Source: Lingula anatina (lineage: Eukaryota > Brachiopoda > Lingulata > Lingulida > Lingulidae). Taken from it: DNA of 56,804 nucleotides. Of this stretch, positions 37,016 to 49,700 are shown piece after piece. Under the pieces are notes generated by a model. It saw only the letters and a program-made list of their open reading frames with translations. It made no database searches and had not been told where the DNA came from. Position 1 is the first letter of the stretch, and every line of letters begins with the position of its first letter. The DNA is taken from assembly GCF_001039355.2 (NCBI RefSeq), contig NW_019774314.1:79114-135917 (forward strand), read 5' to 3'. The translations under genes and the position numbers were made by a program.

Positions 37016-38943
37016 GCCTCAATGTTAACCTCCTACAGCCAACAATTAACACATAAAATAGAGACAACAGCGAGGAGAGAACAACATTTACATATGCAAT
37101 TAACACACCAATGACAGCAACATTCGGACTGACTTAACTAGTTAATTTATCTGACGATTAGTTTAAAAATTAATGCGTGCTCTTTCTTTATTAAATATAT
37201 CTAATTTATTGCAAGTCTTATTTCTGTCGAACATTTATTACTATTATTAATAGTAAGGATATACTTTCATTCAGACCACGTTCAGTTGATTTTAGCGAAA
37301 ATCTTAATAGGCCTAGTCCTAATTCAAGAAAATAAATATCTTGATTATATCCTGTTCCGGATTACTGTCAACTTTTATTGTTGGTTATAAGTCTTTTTTA
37401 CTTTTAAAGAGGGTTGTGCATTTTGGAATGATGCATCCACCGACTCAGAAATATTACAAAGACTGCACATTACATTGGAATTAAATGCCCTTTACCAGGG
37501 AAGCAGATTGTACGCAACATAGTGGAGAAATGTCATTGAATTAACCAGAGAAAAACCTGTGAATAGCTAATGAAAAATCAAATACCATTAAACTTGTATA
37601 TTAAACTGCCTTATTGCTTATATCTGTTTTATTCTTCTTAAATTCTGTACATCTGAACTAGGCATCCATCAATGAAGTAAAATAAAAAGAGAGAAAACCG
37701 GAATCGTAATTGAATTTACAATATATTAATATATTAGTGACATTCAAGGCTTATAGCAGGAGCGGATCCAGAGCTATTTTCTGACGGTCTTCCAAGTTTT
37801 CTTTGTTGATCCTCCCGTCTTTGGATAGAAAAAATTAGATACCCGTCAATGTAAATTTGAAAATCTGATCGGCTTTTGGAAGACCCAGAAGATGGTCCCA
37901 AACCACCCCTGAATAGTGCTTATCTTACGACCATTGCCGGGTTTAGGGGGGGTGTCAGGGGGGTCCTGTCCCCCCTTCGATTAATAAAAATTGCCCACCA
38001 TTGGGCCCCTCTTTGCATCCGCGGACCCCTCTTCAAATAACCCTGGAACCGCCCCTGAAGATGTTCTAAATTTCATGGCAAAGTCATGTATATTCCAGAC
38101 CGTAATAGTTTTTAAAATGTATTGAATTCTACTGGAACCACTTTATCAGAGTTCTAAACTGTAACATATGATTCAAATAAAATATTACAGGGTTCAAGGA
38201 GTTTTTAGCTTATCTATAGAACTTCCCATACAAGGCGTTTGGTCACTGAATAGCTGTACCTGCAAATATTTCAAAATTTAAAATTTAAAATTTTTCAAAG
38301 CTTAGCTATTTGAAGACAGACAATTCACACTTTTCTTTGTAATTTATTCTTAAGAATATGTGACGATTTTCTAAAAAGCTGTATTAAATATTTATGGGGA
38401 GGCCTTTTCCTATATTCTGTATTTTAATAACTTAGAAAACAAACATTACAAACAAACTGGCAGCTCACTTTTAATTAAACTTTCCATTACTGAATGTTTG
38501 AATCAATCTTCATGTTTTCTTTGAATATTTATGTAATTATCTATAAAAAGTAAAATCAACAGATCTATGTATTTTACAAATCACCAGAATGAATACAACT
38601 GAAATTTAGTTGTAAGTATAATGTGATAAGCCTTCAATTTCAAAAGGGGGGTTCTTTTTCTGAAAAAGTGGACCTTTTCCCATAAAAACTTCATGTACTT
38701 AGATCAAATTTTACCCAGGGTGGACCTTTTCTCAGCAAAAGGGGCGGTTCTTTCTAAAACATCCACGTCTATGAGAATGTCTATGAGAATGTAGTTTTGC
38801 CGTGTTTCATCTAAAACAATTGACTGTGTCCCGTTTCCATATCGTCTTGCTAATCAAGGGTGTAACTGAATAGAAGATTGTATATATGAATAAAATATTA
38901 CAAGGACATCAAACAACTAAAAATAACCACCTACGCCAAAAGG

Positions 38944-38991
<48 letters not shown>

Positions 38992-39843
38992 CGGTGAGTG
39001 TTCTCGTGGCAGGCGATGTAAGTCCCGAGTTCGATTTTCAAGCTGGGCAGGGTCAAAGACCTTTTAATTTTTATCGTATTATCTTATATAGTATTTATTT
39101 GTCTGTTTTTCTCTACTCATGCTGCTGGCATCAGAGTACTGATAACCCAAAGCTATGAAGAGAGACGTCCGTTGTTAATTATTACGTAAACCAGTAGATG
39201 TTTTTATATACAAAAATATTCATTCGTTTCTACTGCCAGGTATAAAGTTATCAAGATTTTTCATTTGGCGTACTGCTGCTTGCTTTCGTTTCGTAAAATC
39301 ACAATAACTTGTTTTTCATTTCTCAGAATAACAAGTCAGTTGATTACAAAATGTGTTTCAGAGCACTGAGGTGGCTGTATATGCGAAGTCCAGTGTACTT
39401 TCAATTCACTCACTATAATTCACTACAACCAAAACAACCATGCTCCCTCAGTCACCCTACGCCCTATTACATTATCCACATTTTGGAGCAGTGTTCGAAT
39501 ACACACGTTCTATAGTGGCCTGTGAGAAGTTCACGGCTACCTGTACCAGTTTAACGGTCGTCGTGTCCATCATAATTTTGGGGAGAAGGTATGTTGCTCA
39601 GAAATTGTCATCAAATTTGCCTGTGCATTTCGAAGTCAGTGCTTAGTACTTATTACTTTTATTATCAAATAAAATTATATTCAGAATTATCAAAATAAAA
39701 ATTGTAAATAAAGTGTAGGCCCTACATGCTAATAAGATATTATAATCAATTTTGCGCATCACTATCAAACGTCACCCCCTATGATCAAGTTGACCATTGG
39801 TGACAACAGGAACGCCACCATGTGACTATAATTCACGGTAAGG
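37016..39843. other. intergenic stretch of MITE copies and simple repeats
   Basis: It contains two GGGGCGGATCC-type MITEs (37,757-37,915 and 37,930-38,058), a CCGTAGCCAG-type fragment (38,640-38,760) and an AT/GA microsatellite (38,943-38,988). Just after the microsatellite, GAGTTCGATTTTC at ~39,027 resembles a tRNA B box and could mark a decayed SINE. No supportable exon. Confidence 0.55.
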
Positions 39844-39881
39844 TATAAAAGCGGGAAATTTTGAAATTGCGTTCATTCAAC
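39844..39881 (+). promoter_or_regulatory. TATA box plus initiator upstream of the tandem exon-like array
   Basis: TATAAAAG at 39,844-39,851 is followed 31 bp later by an initiator-like TTCATTC centred on A39875. This is the textbook spacing for a focused Pol II promoter. It points toward the array that starts about 340 bp downstream. An LTR promoter is an alternative, but I could not find paired LTRs. Confidence 0.55.
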
Positions 39882-40213
39882 GCAGACAGATTTGGAGCAA
39901 CAAGAAGGATGTCATGTGCTGCGCCCCGTATCAAGCAAAAAGGACACAGGAGTCGACTCACATTTCACCGAATCTTTTCCTCGTCCCATGTCAACGTATC
40001 GCTCATCGACATTGTTGTTGTTTCTTTTCACGGAGTCGTCTGATCGGTGGATTCGACGTTTCTATAAGCTGGCCAGCTAACTCCTTCGCTTCTCACCACA
40101 AGGAATCGTCGCTCAGGAATCTTCGCAGGATACATCACGGCTTTCTGCTGTGGGCTATGTTTTTGTAGTGTCATTGCATATTTTCCATGTATTCCAGGTT
40201 TCTTCTATTACAG

Positions 40214-43200
40214 GTCCAGGAAGCAGAGTGCTGACATAGGTAGGCAAAGTCATTAATCCGTTTTTCTTTCTTTTACTAGAACTCCATTATGGTGTTTCTT
40301 GATAGAGCTCCAACTGACAACTGCAAGTAGAAGAGGGCCACATCTACACTTCGATCATTCCTTGGTGCTGCGAGTCCTGCCATGGTCCGTCTCTACGAGG
40401 TGGCTGCATTAGGGAAGCGTCCAGCGAGTCCTACCATGCGTCCAAAGCATATAGTGTTTCACTGAGATGGAAAACCAGGTAAGCCTGACTGCAGGGTGCT
40501 GACATGAGTAGGAAAAGTCGTTAATCTGCTTTTCTTTCTGTTAACAGAAAACCCTTAAAGGTTAGCCCTAGTGCAGAGTGCTGACATATGTAGGAAAAGT
40601 CATTAATCCGTTTTTCTTTCTGTTGACAGAACTCGATTTTGGCGATTCTGGATAGAGCTCCTACTGACTACTGCAAGGAGAAAGGGGCCACATGTACACT
40701 TCAGTTGCTTCGATCAATCCTAAGTGCCAGCGAGTCCTGCCATAGTCTGTCTACGAGGTGGCTGAATTGGGGAATCATCCAGTGAGGCCTGCAATGGTCC
40801 GTCTACAAGATGGCTGCACTGTGGGAGCGTCCAAGGCATATGGTGTTTCACTGAGATGGGGATCTCTTAAAGGTAAGCCCTAGTGCAGGGTACTGATATA
40901 TTTAGGAAAAGTCATTAATCCGTTTTTCTTTCTGTTAACAGAATTAGATTATGGCGATTCTCGATAGAACTCCCACTTACAATCCAATTTTCTTTCTGTT
41001 GCCAGACATATATTGGAAAAGTAATTAATTCATTTTTCTTTCCGTTAACAGAACTTGATGATGGTTATTCTGGATAGAGGTCCTGCTCACAACAGCAAGG
41101 AGAAAGGAGCCACATCTACACGTCAGCTACTTCTATCAATCCTTGGTTCCAGCAACTCCTGCCACGGTCTGTCTACAAGGTGGCTGCATCAGGAAAGCAT
41201 CCAGCGAGTCTTGTCATGGTCCGTCTATGAGGTGGCTGCATTAGGGAATGCATCCAGGGAGTCCTGTCATGGTCCGTCTACGAGGTGGCTGCATTAAGGA
41301 AGCATCCAGTGGGTCCTGCCATGGTCTGTCTGTGAGGTGGTTGCATCGGGGAAGCGTCCAAGGCATATGTTGTTTCACTGAGATCCAAACCCTTAAAGGT
41401 AAGCCTGACTGCAGAGTGCTGAGATAGGTTGGAAAAGTCGTAATCTGGTTTTCTTTCTGTAAACAAAATCAGATTATGGTGATTTTCGATAGAACTCCCA
41501 GTGACAATCCATTTTTCTTTCTGTTAACAGACATATGTAGGAAAAGTCATTAATTCATTTTCTTTCTATTAACAGAACTCGATTTTGGCTATTCTGGATA
41601 GATCTCCCACTGACAACTGCAAGGAGAAAGGGGCCACATGTACCCTTCAATTACTTCGATCAATCCTTAGTGCCAGCGAGTCCTGCCATGGGCTGTCTAC
41701 AAGGTGGCTCCAATGGGGAAGTGTCCAGCAAGTCCTGCAATGGTCTTTCTTCGAGATGGCTGCAATGGAGAAGCCTCCGGTGAGTCCTACATGGTCTGTC
41801 TACGAGGTGACTGCATTGGGGAAGCATCCAGCGAGTCCTGACATGGTCTGTCTACGAGATGGATGCATTGGGGAAGCGTCCAGCGAGTCCTGCTGTGGTC
41901 TGTCTACAAGATGGTTGCAATGAGGAAGCGTCGACGGCATGTGGTGTTTCCCTGAGATGGAAACCTTTTAAAGGTAAGCCTGAATGCAGAGTGTTCACAT
42001 AGGTAAAAAAAGTCATTAATTCTATTTTTTCTCTGTTTAGATAGAGCTTCCACTGACAAGGAGAAGAAGTTCACATATACACTTCAGCTACGTCCACAAG
42101 ATGGCTGCATTGGGGAAGTGTCCAGCAAGTCCTGCCACATCCTGTCTACGAGGTGGCTGCATTGGGGAAGTGTCCAGCGAGTCCTGCCATGGTCTGTCTA
42201 TGAGGTGTCTGCATCGGGGAAGCGTCCAGCAAGTCCTGCCATGGTCTGTCTACGAGGTGACGATAATGGGGAAGCGTTCCAGACATATGGTGTTTCACTG
42301 AGATGGAAAAAACCTTAGAGGTAAGCCTGACTGCAGAGTACTAACATGGGTAAAGAAGGTCATTAATCCGTTTTTATTTCTGTTAACAGACAACCCTTAA
42401 AGGGAAGCCTGAGTGCAGAGTGCTAACATATGTAGGAAAAGTCATTAATGGATTTTTATTTCTGTTAACAGAAATATGTAGGAAAAGTCATTAATCCGTT
42501 TTCCTTTCTGTTAACAGAACTCAATTAAGGCGATTTTCACTAGAGCTACCACTGACAACTGCAAGGAAAAGAGACCCACATCTACACGTCAGCTACTTCC
42601 ATCAATCCTTTGTGCCAGCAAGTCCTGCCATGGTCTGTCTACGAGGTGGCTGCATCAGGGAAGCGTCCAGTGAGTCCTGCCATGGTCTGTCTACGAGATG
42701 GCTGCATTGGGGAAGTGTCCAGCAAGTCCCGCCATGGTCTGTCTATGAGATGGTTGCATCAGGGAAGCGTCCAGCGAGTTCAGCCATGGTCTGTCTGAGG
42801 TGTCTGCATCGGGGAATCGTCCAGCGAATGTGGCCATTCTGTCTACGAGGTGGCTCCATTGGGGATATGGTGTTTCACTGAGATGGAAAACCCTTAGAGG
42901 TAAGCCTGACTGCAGAGTACTAACATGGGTAAAGAAAGTCGTTAATCCGTTTTTATTTCTGTTAACAGAAAACCTTTAAGGGTAAGCCTGACTGCAGATT
43001 ACTGACATACGTAGAAAAAGTCATTAATCCATTTTTCTTTCTGTTAACAGACGTGTAGGAAACGTCATTAATCTGTTTTTTCTTTCTGTTAACAGAACTC
43101 GGTTGTGGTGATTTTCGATAAAGCACCCACTGACAACTACAAGGAGAGGGCCACATCTACATAAAGAACAATCCTTGGTGCCAGCGAGTCCTACCATGGT

Positions 43201-44268
43201 CTGTCTACGAGGTGGCAGTAATGGGGAAGCGTTCCAGACATGTCGTTTCACTGAGATGGAAAATCCTTAGAGGTAAGCCTGACTGCAGAGTACTAACATA
43301 GGTAGTAAAAGTCATTAATTATTTATTTCTGTTAACAGAAATATGTAGAAAAAGTCATTAATCCGTTTTTCTCTCTGTTAACAGAACTCGATTGAGGCGA
43401 TTCTCACTAGAGCTACCACTGACAACTGCAAGGAAAAGAGACCCACATCTACACTTCCAACTACTTCCACCAATCCTTAGTGCCAGCGAGTCCTGCCATG
43501 GTCTGTCTACGAGATGGCTGCACTGGGGAAGCGTCCAGCGAGTCTTGCTAGTTGTCTACGAGGTGGCTGCAATGAGGAAGTTCCCTGCCATGGTCTGTCT
43601 ACGAAGTGCCTGCATTGGAGAAGTGTCATGTGAGTCCTGCTGTGGCCCGTCTATGAGATGGTTGCATTGAGGTAGTGTCCAGCGAATCCTGCCATGGTCT
43701 GTCTACAAGATGGTTGCAATGAGGAAGCGTCGACGGCATGTGGTGTTTCCCTGAGATGGAAAACCTTTAAAGGTAAGCCTGACTGCAGAGTGTTAACATA
43801 GGTAGAAAAAGTCATTAATCCTATTTTCTTTCTGTTTCGATAGAGCTCCCACTGACAAGTGCAAGGAGAAGAGGGCCACATCTACACTTCAGCTACGTCC
43901 ATCAATCCTTGGTGCCAGCAAGTCCTTTCACGTCCTGTCTATAAGGTGACTGCAATGGGGAAGCGACCAGCGAGTCCTGCCATGGTCTGTCTACGAGATG
44001 GCTGCATCGGGGAAGCGTCCAGTGAGTCCTGCCATGGTCTGTCTACGAGGCGGCTGCATAGGGGAAGCGTCCAGCGAGTCCTGCCATGGTCTGTCTACGA
44101 GGTGGCTGCAGCGGGAAAGCGTCTAGCGAGTCCTACCATGGTCTGTCTACGAGGTGGCTTCATCGGGAAAGCGTCCAGTGAGTCCTGCAATGGTTTGTCT
44201 ACGAGGTGGCTGCATCGGGGAAGCGTCCAAGGCATATGGTGTTTCACTGAGATGGAAAACCCTTAGAG
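40214..44268 (+). repeat. 4-kb tandem array of exon-like units separated by 69-nt mini-introns
   Basis: About ten exon-like units begin AACTCGATT...GGCGATTCTGG after an acceptor TTTTTCTTTCTGTTAACAG and end CTGAGATGGAAAACCCTTAAAG-like before a donor GTAAGCC. The intervening segments are 40,479-40,547; 40,561-40,629; 40,873-40,941; 41,399-41,467 (acceptor lost); 41,973-42,040; 42,321-42,389; 42,403-42,471 (donor lost); 42,900-42,968; 42,982-43,050; 43,273-43,338; and 43,773-43,841 (acceptor lost). Nine of these eleven are 69 nt. Each carries a branch-point-like CATTAAT. Exon-like blocks vary from 13 to about 430 nt because of differing numbers of an internal 52-bp repeat. In-frame stops near each unit's end argue against one long protein. 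A spliced non-coding RNA, a decayed gene or a satellite with fossil splice sites are the options. Confidence 0.8.
43915..44240 (+). repeat. 52-bp subrepeat run, longest block in the array
   Basis: At least six units of GTCTACGAGGTGGCTGCATC, GGGGAAGCGTCCAGCGAGTC and CTGCCATGGTCT occur head to tail. Since 52 leaves remainder 1 on division by 3, a frame running through the block reads all three frames in turn. None has a stop in the consensus on this strand (SCHGLSTRW, VLPWSVYEV and AMVCLRGGC repeat in cycle). One opposite-strand frame hits TAG. Confidence 0.85.
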
Positions 44269-44700
44269 GTAACCCGTGTTATTGGGGCGAGAAATAGACT
44301 TAAATGATTTGCCATAAGCTTTTCGCCTTACTGGCTATTGGACCTAAACTTTCCCAAAATCTTTTGGTCTAAATAAGGATTCACTGGTCCGAATACAAAT
44401 TTCAATGAATTTGGATTGGATTGCATTTGAATATATATTTAAAATATAAAATTTTAAGACCTTGACATTTTTAGAATTACGATATAAGTTAAAAACTAAA
44501 TCGAATCAAAAGCCGTTTTGAAAAATCATATGGTCTTCACACCAAATGCATATACATTCTGAAAAAACCTATTTGTCCAAACAATAATTAGTATGTCGCA
44601 GTCATTGATTACACAGAAAATAATAGAAATATTGATACAACAAAGGGTTGGTAATTCTTTAAACATTCTTAATAATAATTGGAATGTGTTACCGTTTTAG

Positions 44701-45672
44701 AGAACAAAAGAAAAGGAAAAGGAGATGAGACCCTGAAAAATCGCAACGTGAAAACAAAGCGGCTGGACAGCACAGAAGATGACATGAAGTCTTACTCCTC
44801 AGTCAACATGGCACAGGTACTCATTGCTACTCATTCGGATCACTGGGTCCCTTGTAAAAGGTTTTTTAAGTTAGTCTTTACTTTTAGACGAAAGGGATCA
44901 AAATGGACCAATCCAAATATCATTGGTATCAAACAATAGCAGTTTTGTTCTTCTCATAAAACTTTAAATTATACCTTTTGGAAACCGTTATCTAGTCACT
45001 AAATGTAGACATTTGTATTCTATTTACAATTTATTCAAGGAAATTCTTAGTCCAGACATTTTAGAATCCAAAAGCTCTTTTAATTTGTCACAAACTTGCA
45101 AAAAAAAATCACTCGCACAAAATATTTTGACTTCCTATCGGCCAAATTTCAGATTTTCACAGTCCCAATGCGACACACGTGGCGTTGTCACTGGTCTAGA
45201 ATACTGGGAGCTACTACCCCCCAACCTCACCCTAAGTGCTGCGGTTGTGGTACTAAAAGGCCATCGTACAGGTGAGCATGTATTTTCACTTTTTTATATT
45301 GTTTAGATCGTTAGACGTTTTTGTGATTAATGTGCCTTCCTTTATATACCTCTTATTCTTCAGTCACTTTCTTATTGTAGAATCTTAGCACTCTTATAAA
45401 TCATAATGTGATTTTCTTGTGTTGTTTTATAGAAGTGAAAATAAAATAAAATAAAATGTAAGTAAAACAAAACAAAATAAAATAAAATAAAAAGTAGTCA
45501 TGTTAAGAACCATAACATAATGGAACATCAAAATAAATACTAGTATTAACGGTGTGTAAATACCAGTGAAATACATATTCTTTTTTGCAATTACTGCAAG
45601 CTTTCAATTGCTTTTCATACTTTAAATTACGTTTCATTTGTAGGTTACGAAAGGGCAGTTTTCCAGAAATGA
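44701..45672 (+). CDS. putative 3' exons of an unidentified gene (83 codons visible)
   Basis: Three phase-compatible exon-like blocks follow the array. Block 44,701-44,816 (acceptor CGTTTTAG, donor GTACTC) encodes a Lys/Arg-rich segment NKRKGKGDETLKNRN ending SSVNMAQ. Block 45,163-45,271 (acceptor TTTTCACAG, donor GTGAGC) encodes CDTRGVVTGLEYWELLPP and LSAAVVVLKGHR. Block 45,644-45,672 (acceptor TTTGTAG) gives YERAVFQK then stop. I recognise no family. An alternative acceptor at 45,153 gives another open frame, so the reading is not secure. The last array donor (44,269) could splice to 44,701, which would make the array the 5' part of this gene. Confidence 0.4.
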
Positions 45673-46461
45673 TGCTAGAACGCAGAAACTATCAATCCTC
45701 GCCTAAATGTGCAAATGTGCAACACTATATGTCGCTAGCAACGAGCCCCTGTAGCCACTTACATTGATGACCGGACGTCCTAGCAGTCTTCGTTTTAAGG
45801 ACACAGCTTGTCTGCAAAAAAAAAAAAAATAGAGAATGTGGAATGATAATGAAGAGTGATATACTGAATGTAAGAGGAATACTGGTACAACCTAATAATG
45901 TACTCAAGTCTTTTGGATATTGAGAATTTATGCGCTTCACGTGTCGGGTGTAATTGCATTAAGTTTTTTCAGTTATGACAGTGGAACATTTTATTCCAAT
46001 AACTTAAGAGAGCACCGAAGTTCAGGATGCTCGTTCTTAATTCCATAAATGTTCAATTGAATAAGATGAATTGTGGTTCTGTGTGAAAATTTTGTCAACC
46101 TCTACAGTTACGTATTATTTAACGTTCAAATAGAATATGTAGTTGCTTTATCCACATTCCAAATGCAGATAGGTTTTCGCTCACAAAACGCCACCACTTA
46201 TGGTCGTCTGTGTTTTATTTCAATCCTAGTGATGTAGTCGATTTTCAAATTTGTGCTGTTGATGATGTGGAGTTGTTCGTCAGTATAGCGTTTGAGAAAA
46301 TCATAATCCGCACACTAACCTCAACTAACCCTCACATCTTTGTAAAGTCTTACTTCATGTAAATGTTTTTACATGAAGAGGTTTTACATTGACGGCTGGT
46401 GCAAGATCTATAATGAAATATTTTACGTTTGTGAAAATATTTCATTATATGTCTTGTGCAG

Positions 46462-46705
46462 TCTGCTCCTCGTGAGGGATGGCTGGATGCATTCAGGCAT
46501 CTCTCAAGATAGAGGATCGCACATTACTAATATCACTAGTATTATGATTTTCTCAAGTGTTATAGCTGACAAATATATCCAGATCATCACATATGCACCC
46601 TTTTCTCCGGACCCCAAAAGTCATATTGAAATTTACATGGACGGTCATACAGTGAAATATGTCGAAGCAAGCTTGCTTTATTCATTACTTGTATCATACA
46701 GGTAG
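46462..46705 (+). CDS. possible terminal exon, unidentified protein
   Basis: After a TATGTCTTGTGCAG acceptor, one frame stays open for about 80 codons to TAG. It reads VRDGWMHSGISQDRG, then SSVIADKYIQIITYAP, then MDGHTVKYVEASLLYSLL. The alternating hydrophobic pattern is strand-like and faintly recalls the last strands of C1q/TNF-type domains, which is a weak impression. I could not join it in phase to an upstream exon with confidence. Confidence 0.25.
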
Positions 46706-49700
46706 TTGCGATTTCAGGGCAAAATTACATTTGAGAAACTTCTGTTTTAAACGGTTATATGTCAAAGTTTAGTTTAAATCATTGAGGTGTCTGGGTAATA
46801 AACGTATTACCTGAACTTTTTATACATTTTATCATATAGAAGAACTATATTCAAGTTTTGATGGATGCTTTCAGTTGTAAAAGGATCTAGTTTCTTTATT
46901 TATGACATTAATATAAGTCTCAGTTTAATTGTGTTAAGACTCTGGTAAATGTCTTTATTGTCTTTAGTACCTCTTTCAGTAGGAATAACGTACTTTCTTA
47001 AATTCTTGTGCTTCATCTTGTGTTCTAATATAGTGTATGTAGAGACGTTTGTTGTCACGAGAGAAAATACAGTTACACCATGTTGTCTAAAACGGGAAGA
47101 TATTCTTGAACTTTAAGGCGCCGTAGCAATAAAAAACTGAAGTTATCATGTTATAAAGACTGAAGTATTCGGGCGTGGGCATTTTCCCGGCATTCCCCAC
47201 GAAGGGTTTAGACGGGTTTTTCCCCACGGCCCGCAAGCATCGGGTACCAGCTGCCGACCACAAGACCAGCATTATCGGACTGTTTGCGTTCTGATCTTTG
47301 ATGATAAAGACGGGAATGGAAATATTAAAACTTTCAATAATACAACCATTTATTGATCCATTGCGTTTTCATGATTCATTAATGAGTACTAAAGTACTTT
47401 TGGAATTAAATGTTACTGTATATAATAGTTGAATAAAATTATATTCTACATTTTTTTCTTTTGTTAAAAAACGCAAGACGTGTACAGATGGAAAAACGAT
47501 CACCAGACTTTTTTAATTTTAATGGCGTTGAATGCATGTGCACTCGGCTTGTTTATCAGTCGGAATTCTTTACTTAAATTTTCCCTTATCTCACTTAACT
47601 TGAAAATTTACAATTTCCGTCATGTAGATTTCTTCCATAAAACCAGGCAATGTCCAAGTAATAAAATTGATTTTTGGTTTTGGAAAAAAGGCTGAGGTGT
47701 TGCGTAAAATTCATATTTTTACTTTTCTTGGCAATTTTATCAATCAAAAAGGCGATAAGCGCAACGTGAACTTTCAAAACAGCGGCAAATGCACGATTAC
47801 AATTTTCTAAAGGTAAACAAGATATAATAAACACCCCTTTGTTAGCTGATTGGTGGTTTTAATGTTAACTGACTTACCAACAATATATTTACTTTTCTAG
47901 TTAACCTAACAATGAGGATTTCGTGTGAAAAAAGCACTCCATTGCGATCGCGACTGCCTCCTGGTGTGCACTACCAATGACAATATATCCCATATGTAAA
48001 AATGGTCATGATTAACAAAATGCAAACTCAACTGGCGCTTCGAAAAAAAATGTGAGTTAAATTCGCATAATATCTAGGCTTTTTGTTGTCTGAAAACTTG
48101 TTTAAATAAAAATCTAGGAAATACGGATCAAACGCAGTATGAAGAAAGCTGGTAGACGGTAAGGGAAAGCTTGAGCCCAAAATTGTATTCCTATCTGGGT
48201 CACTCTGCTGAATGAAATTTTACACCTCTTAATTTCAATTCCACAATGATCCTCACACGTATATAAAAAAAAAAAATAACATCTTTGTGTGACAGAAGCA
48301 ATGCTTTTACTTATTACTTACGCTTGGTCTTATCAAATAAAGTATGCATTTGGAAAATCAAGGAAATTTTCATTAAAATAAAAATGGGTCCTGTGTCGTC
48401 AAAAGAATAACCGTAAAAAGGAACTACGAGTGTGTCCGCTTTATTCCATATGTAAAACGCTGTGATAGTGTAAGCAGTATATACAAGTTGTTAAAAAGCT
48501 GTTTAGTTGTGACTATATAACCTGATAATCTGAAATGAGCGCTGGCACACAAAAGAGAAAGAAATTCGCAAGTTACCAACTTCTCCATTTCGTGTAAGCA
48601 GCAAAATTGACGTCGCAAGACGAATGCATGGCTCGTTAAAAAACTCTACCTTTAAATATTTTCAGAAGGGTTAAGTGCACGCTGATTTTTTTTTCGCCAA
48701 TAATTTTTAGCCATCGTGCTCTATGACGTCACGGGTGAGGTCAGGCCCGTAGCCAGGGGAGGGGGGAGGGCTTTTGTCAGGAAGAAGTCCATCCTGGGTA
48801 ACAAATTTTGATCAAGGTACACAAAAGTTTCAATGTAAAATTTTTTTGAATTCGCTGGCTACGGGCCCGACTGTCTAGAATCGCGTATATGTGCCTATCT
48901 GTTTCCAAGACAGGAGTTACATGTATCACACTGGTCAAGTTTAAAGGTTTTTTACATCGAGCCTTGTATTTTAGATATAACGCTACAGGAAACTTACAAC
49001 TTCCTTTCACAAGTTTTCCGCAAGTAGGCAGTCAGTCTGTCAAATAATATCTACTCAGCTGTCTCGCTAAGATTTTCAGTTTGGATGTTAAAAGGCTCAA
49101 AGATTTAAACAGGCCTAAATCGAAACTGATGTAAACGCGACTGTCCTTGATATTACTAATCTACTAAACGTGCACTAAAGTGTCTTTCACTAGATACTTT
49201 ACGAAAGAAAGCGTCTAGTCCCCTGTAAAACAAAATAATAGGCCCGTAGCTAGCAGCTTTAGAATGGGGTTCTTTTTCTGAAAAAGCGGACCTTTTACCA
49301 TAAAATTCTCATGTACCTAGATCAAATTTTGCCCAGAGTGGACCTTTTCCAAACAAAAAGTGCGGTTCTTTCAACTACAGGCCTGAACAAACAGGTGGTG
49401 TTCTCCACTATGTAGATTTTTATTTCACTATAGAGATTAAAAATCAAAGAAGGCTTAGTCTGTAAATATATAAATGATTTTAAAAACATTAAAAAAAAAA
49501 ACACAAGCAGCACGTGTTCTCCATGTTTCTGGCACTATGGAGCAGAGAAGGTAGGGTATACTGTGAGTCATGTGCCACCCTCACGCCACCTTAAGCCGCG
49601 GTAGTAACCATTCTCCCCTCCAGGAAACAGAATACTTTAAAACAGTTTCTTCGTGCCCTACTTATTATAAGAAATTGCCCTCGTCAAAAATGCCATATCC

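Noticed and set aside
39020-39045. tRNA gene
   Set aside because: Only a B-box-like motif is present, with no A box and no cloverleaf; at most a SINE remnant.
39720-40210. LTR retrotransposon promoter
   Set aside because: The TATA/Inr pair would suit an LTR, but I found no second LTR, primer-binding site or polymerase/gag frame. Kept only as an alternative.
40214-44268. CRISPR array
   Set aside because: The 52-bp repeats are contiguous with no unique spacers, the genome is eukaryotic and no cas gene is present.
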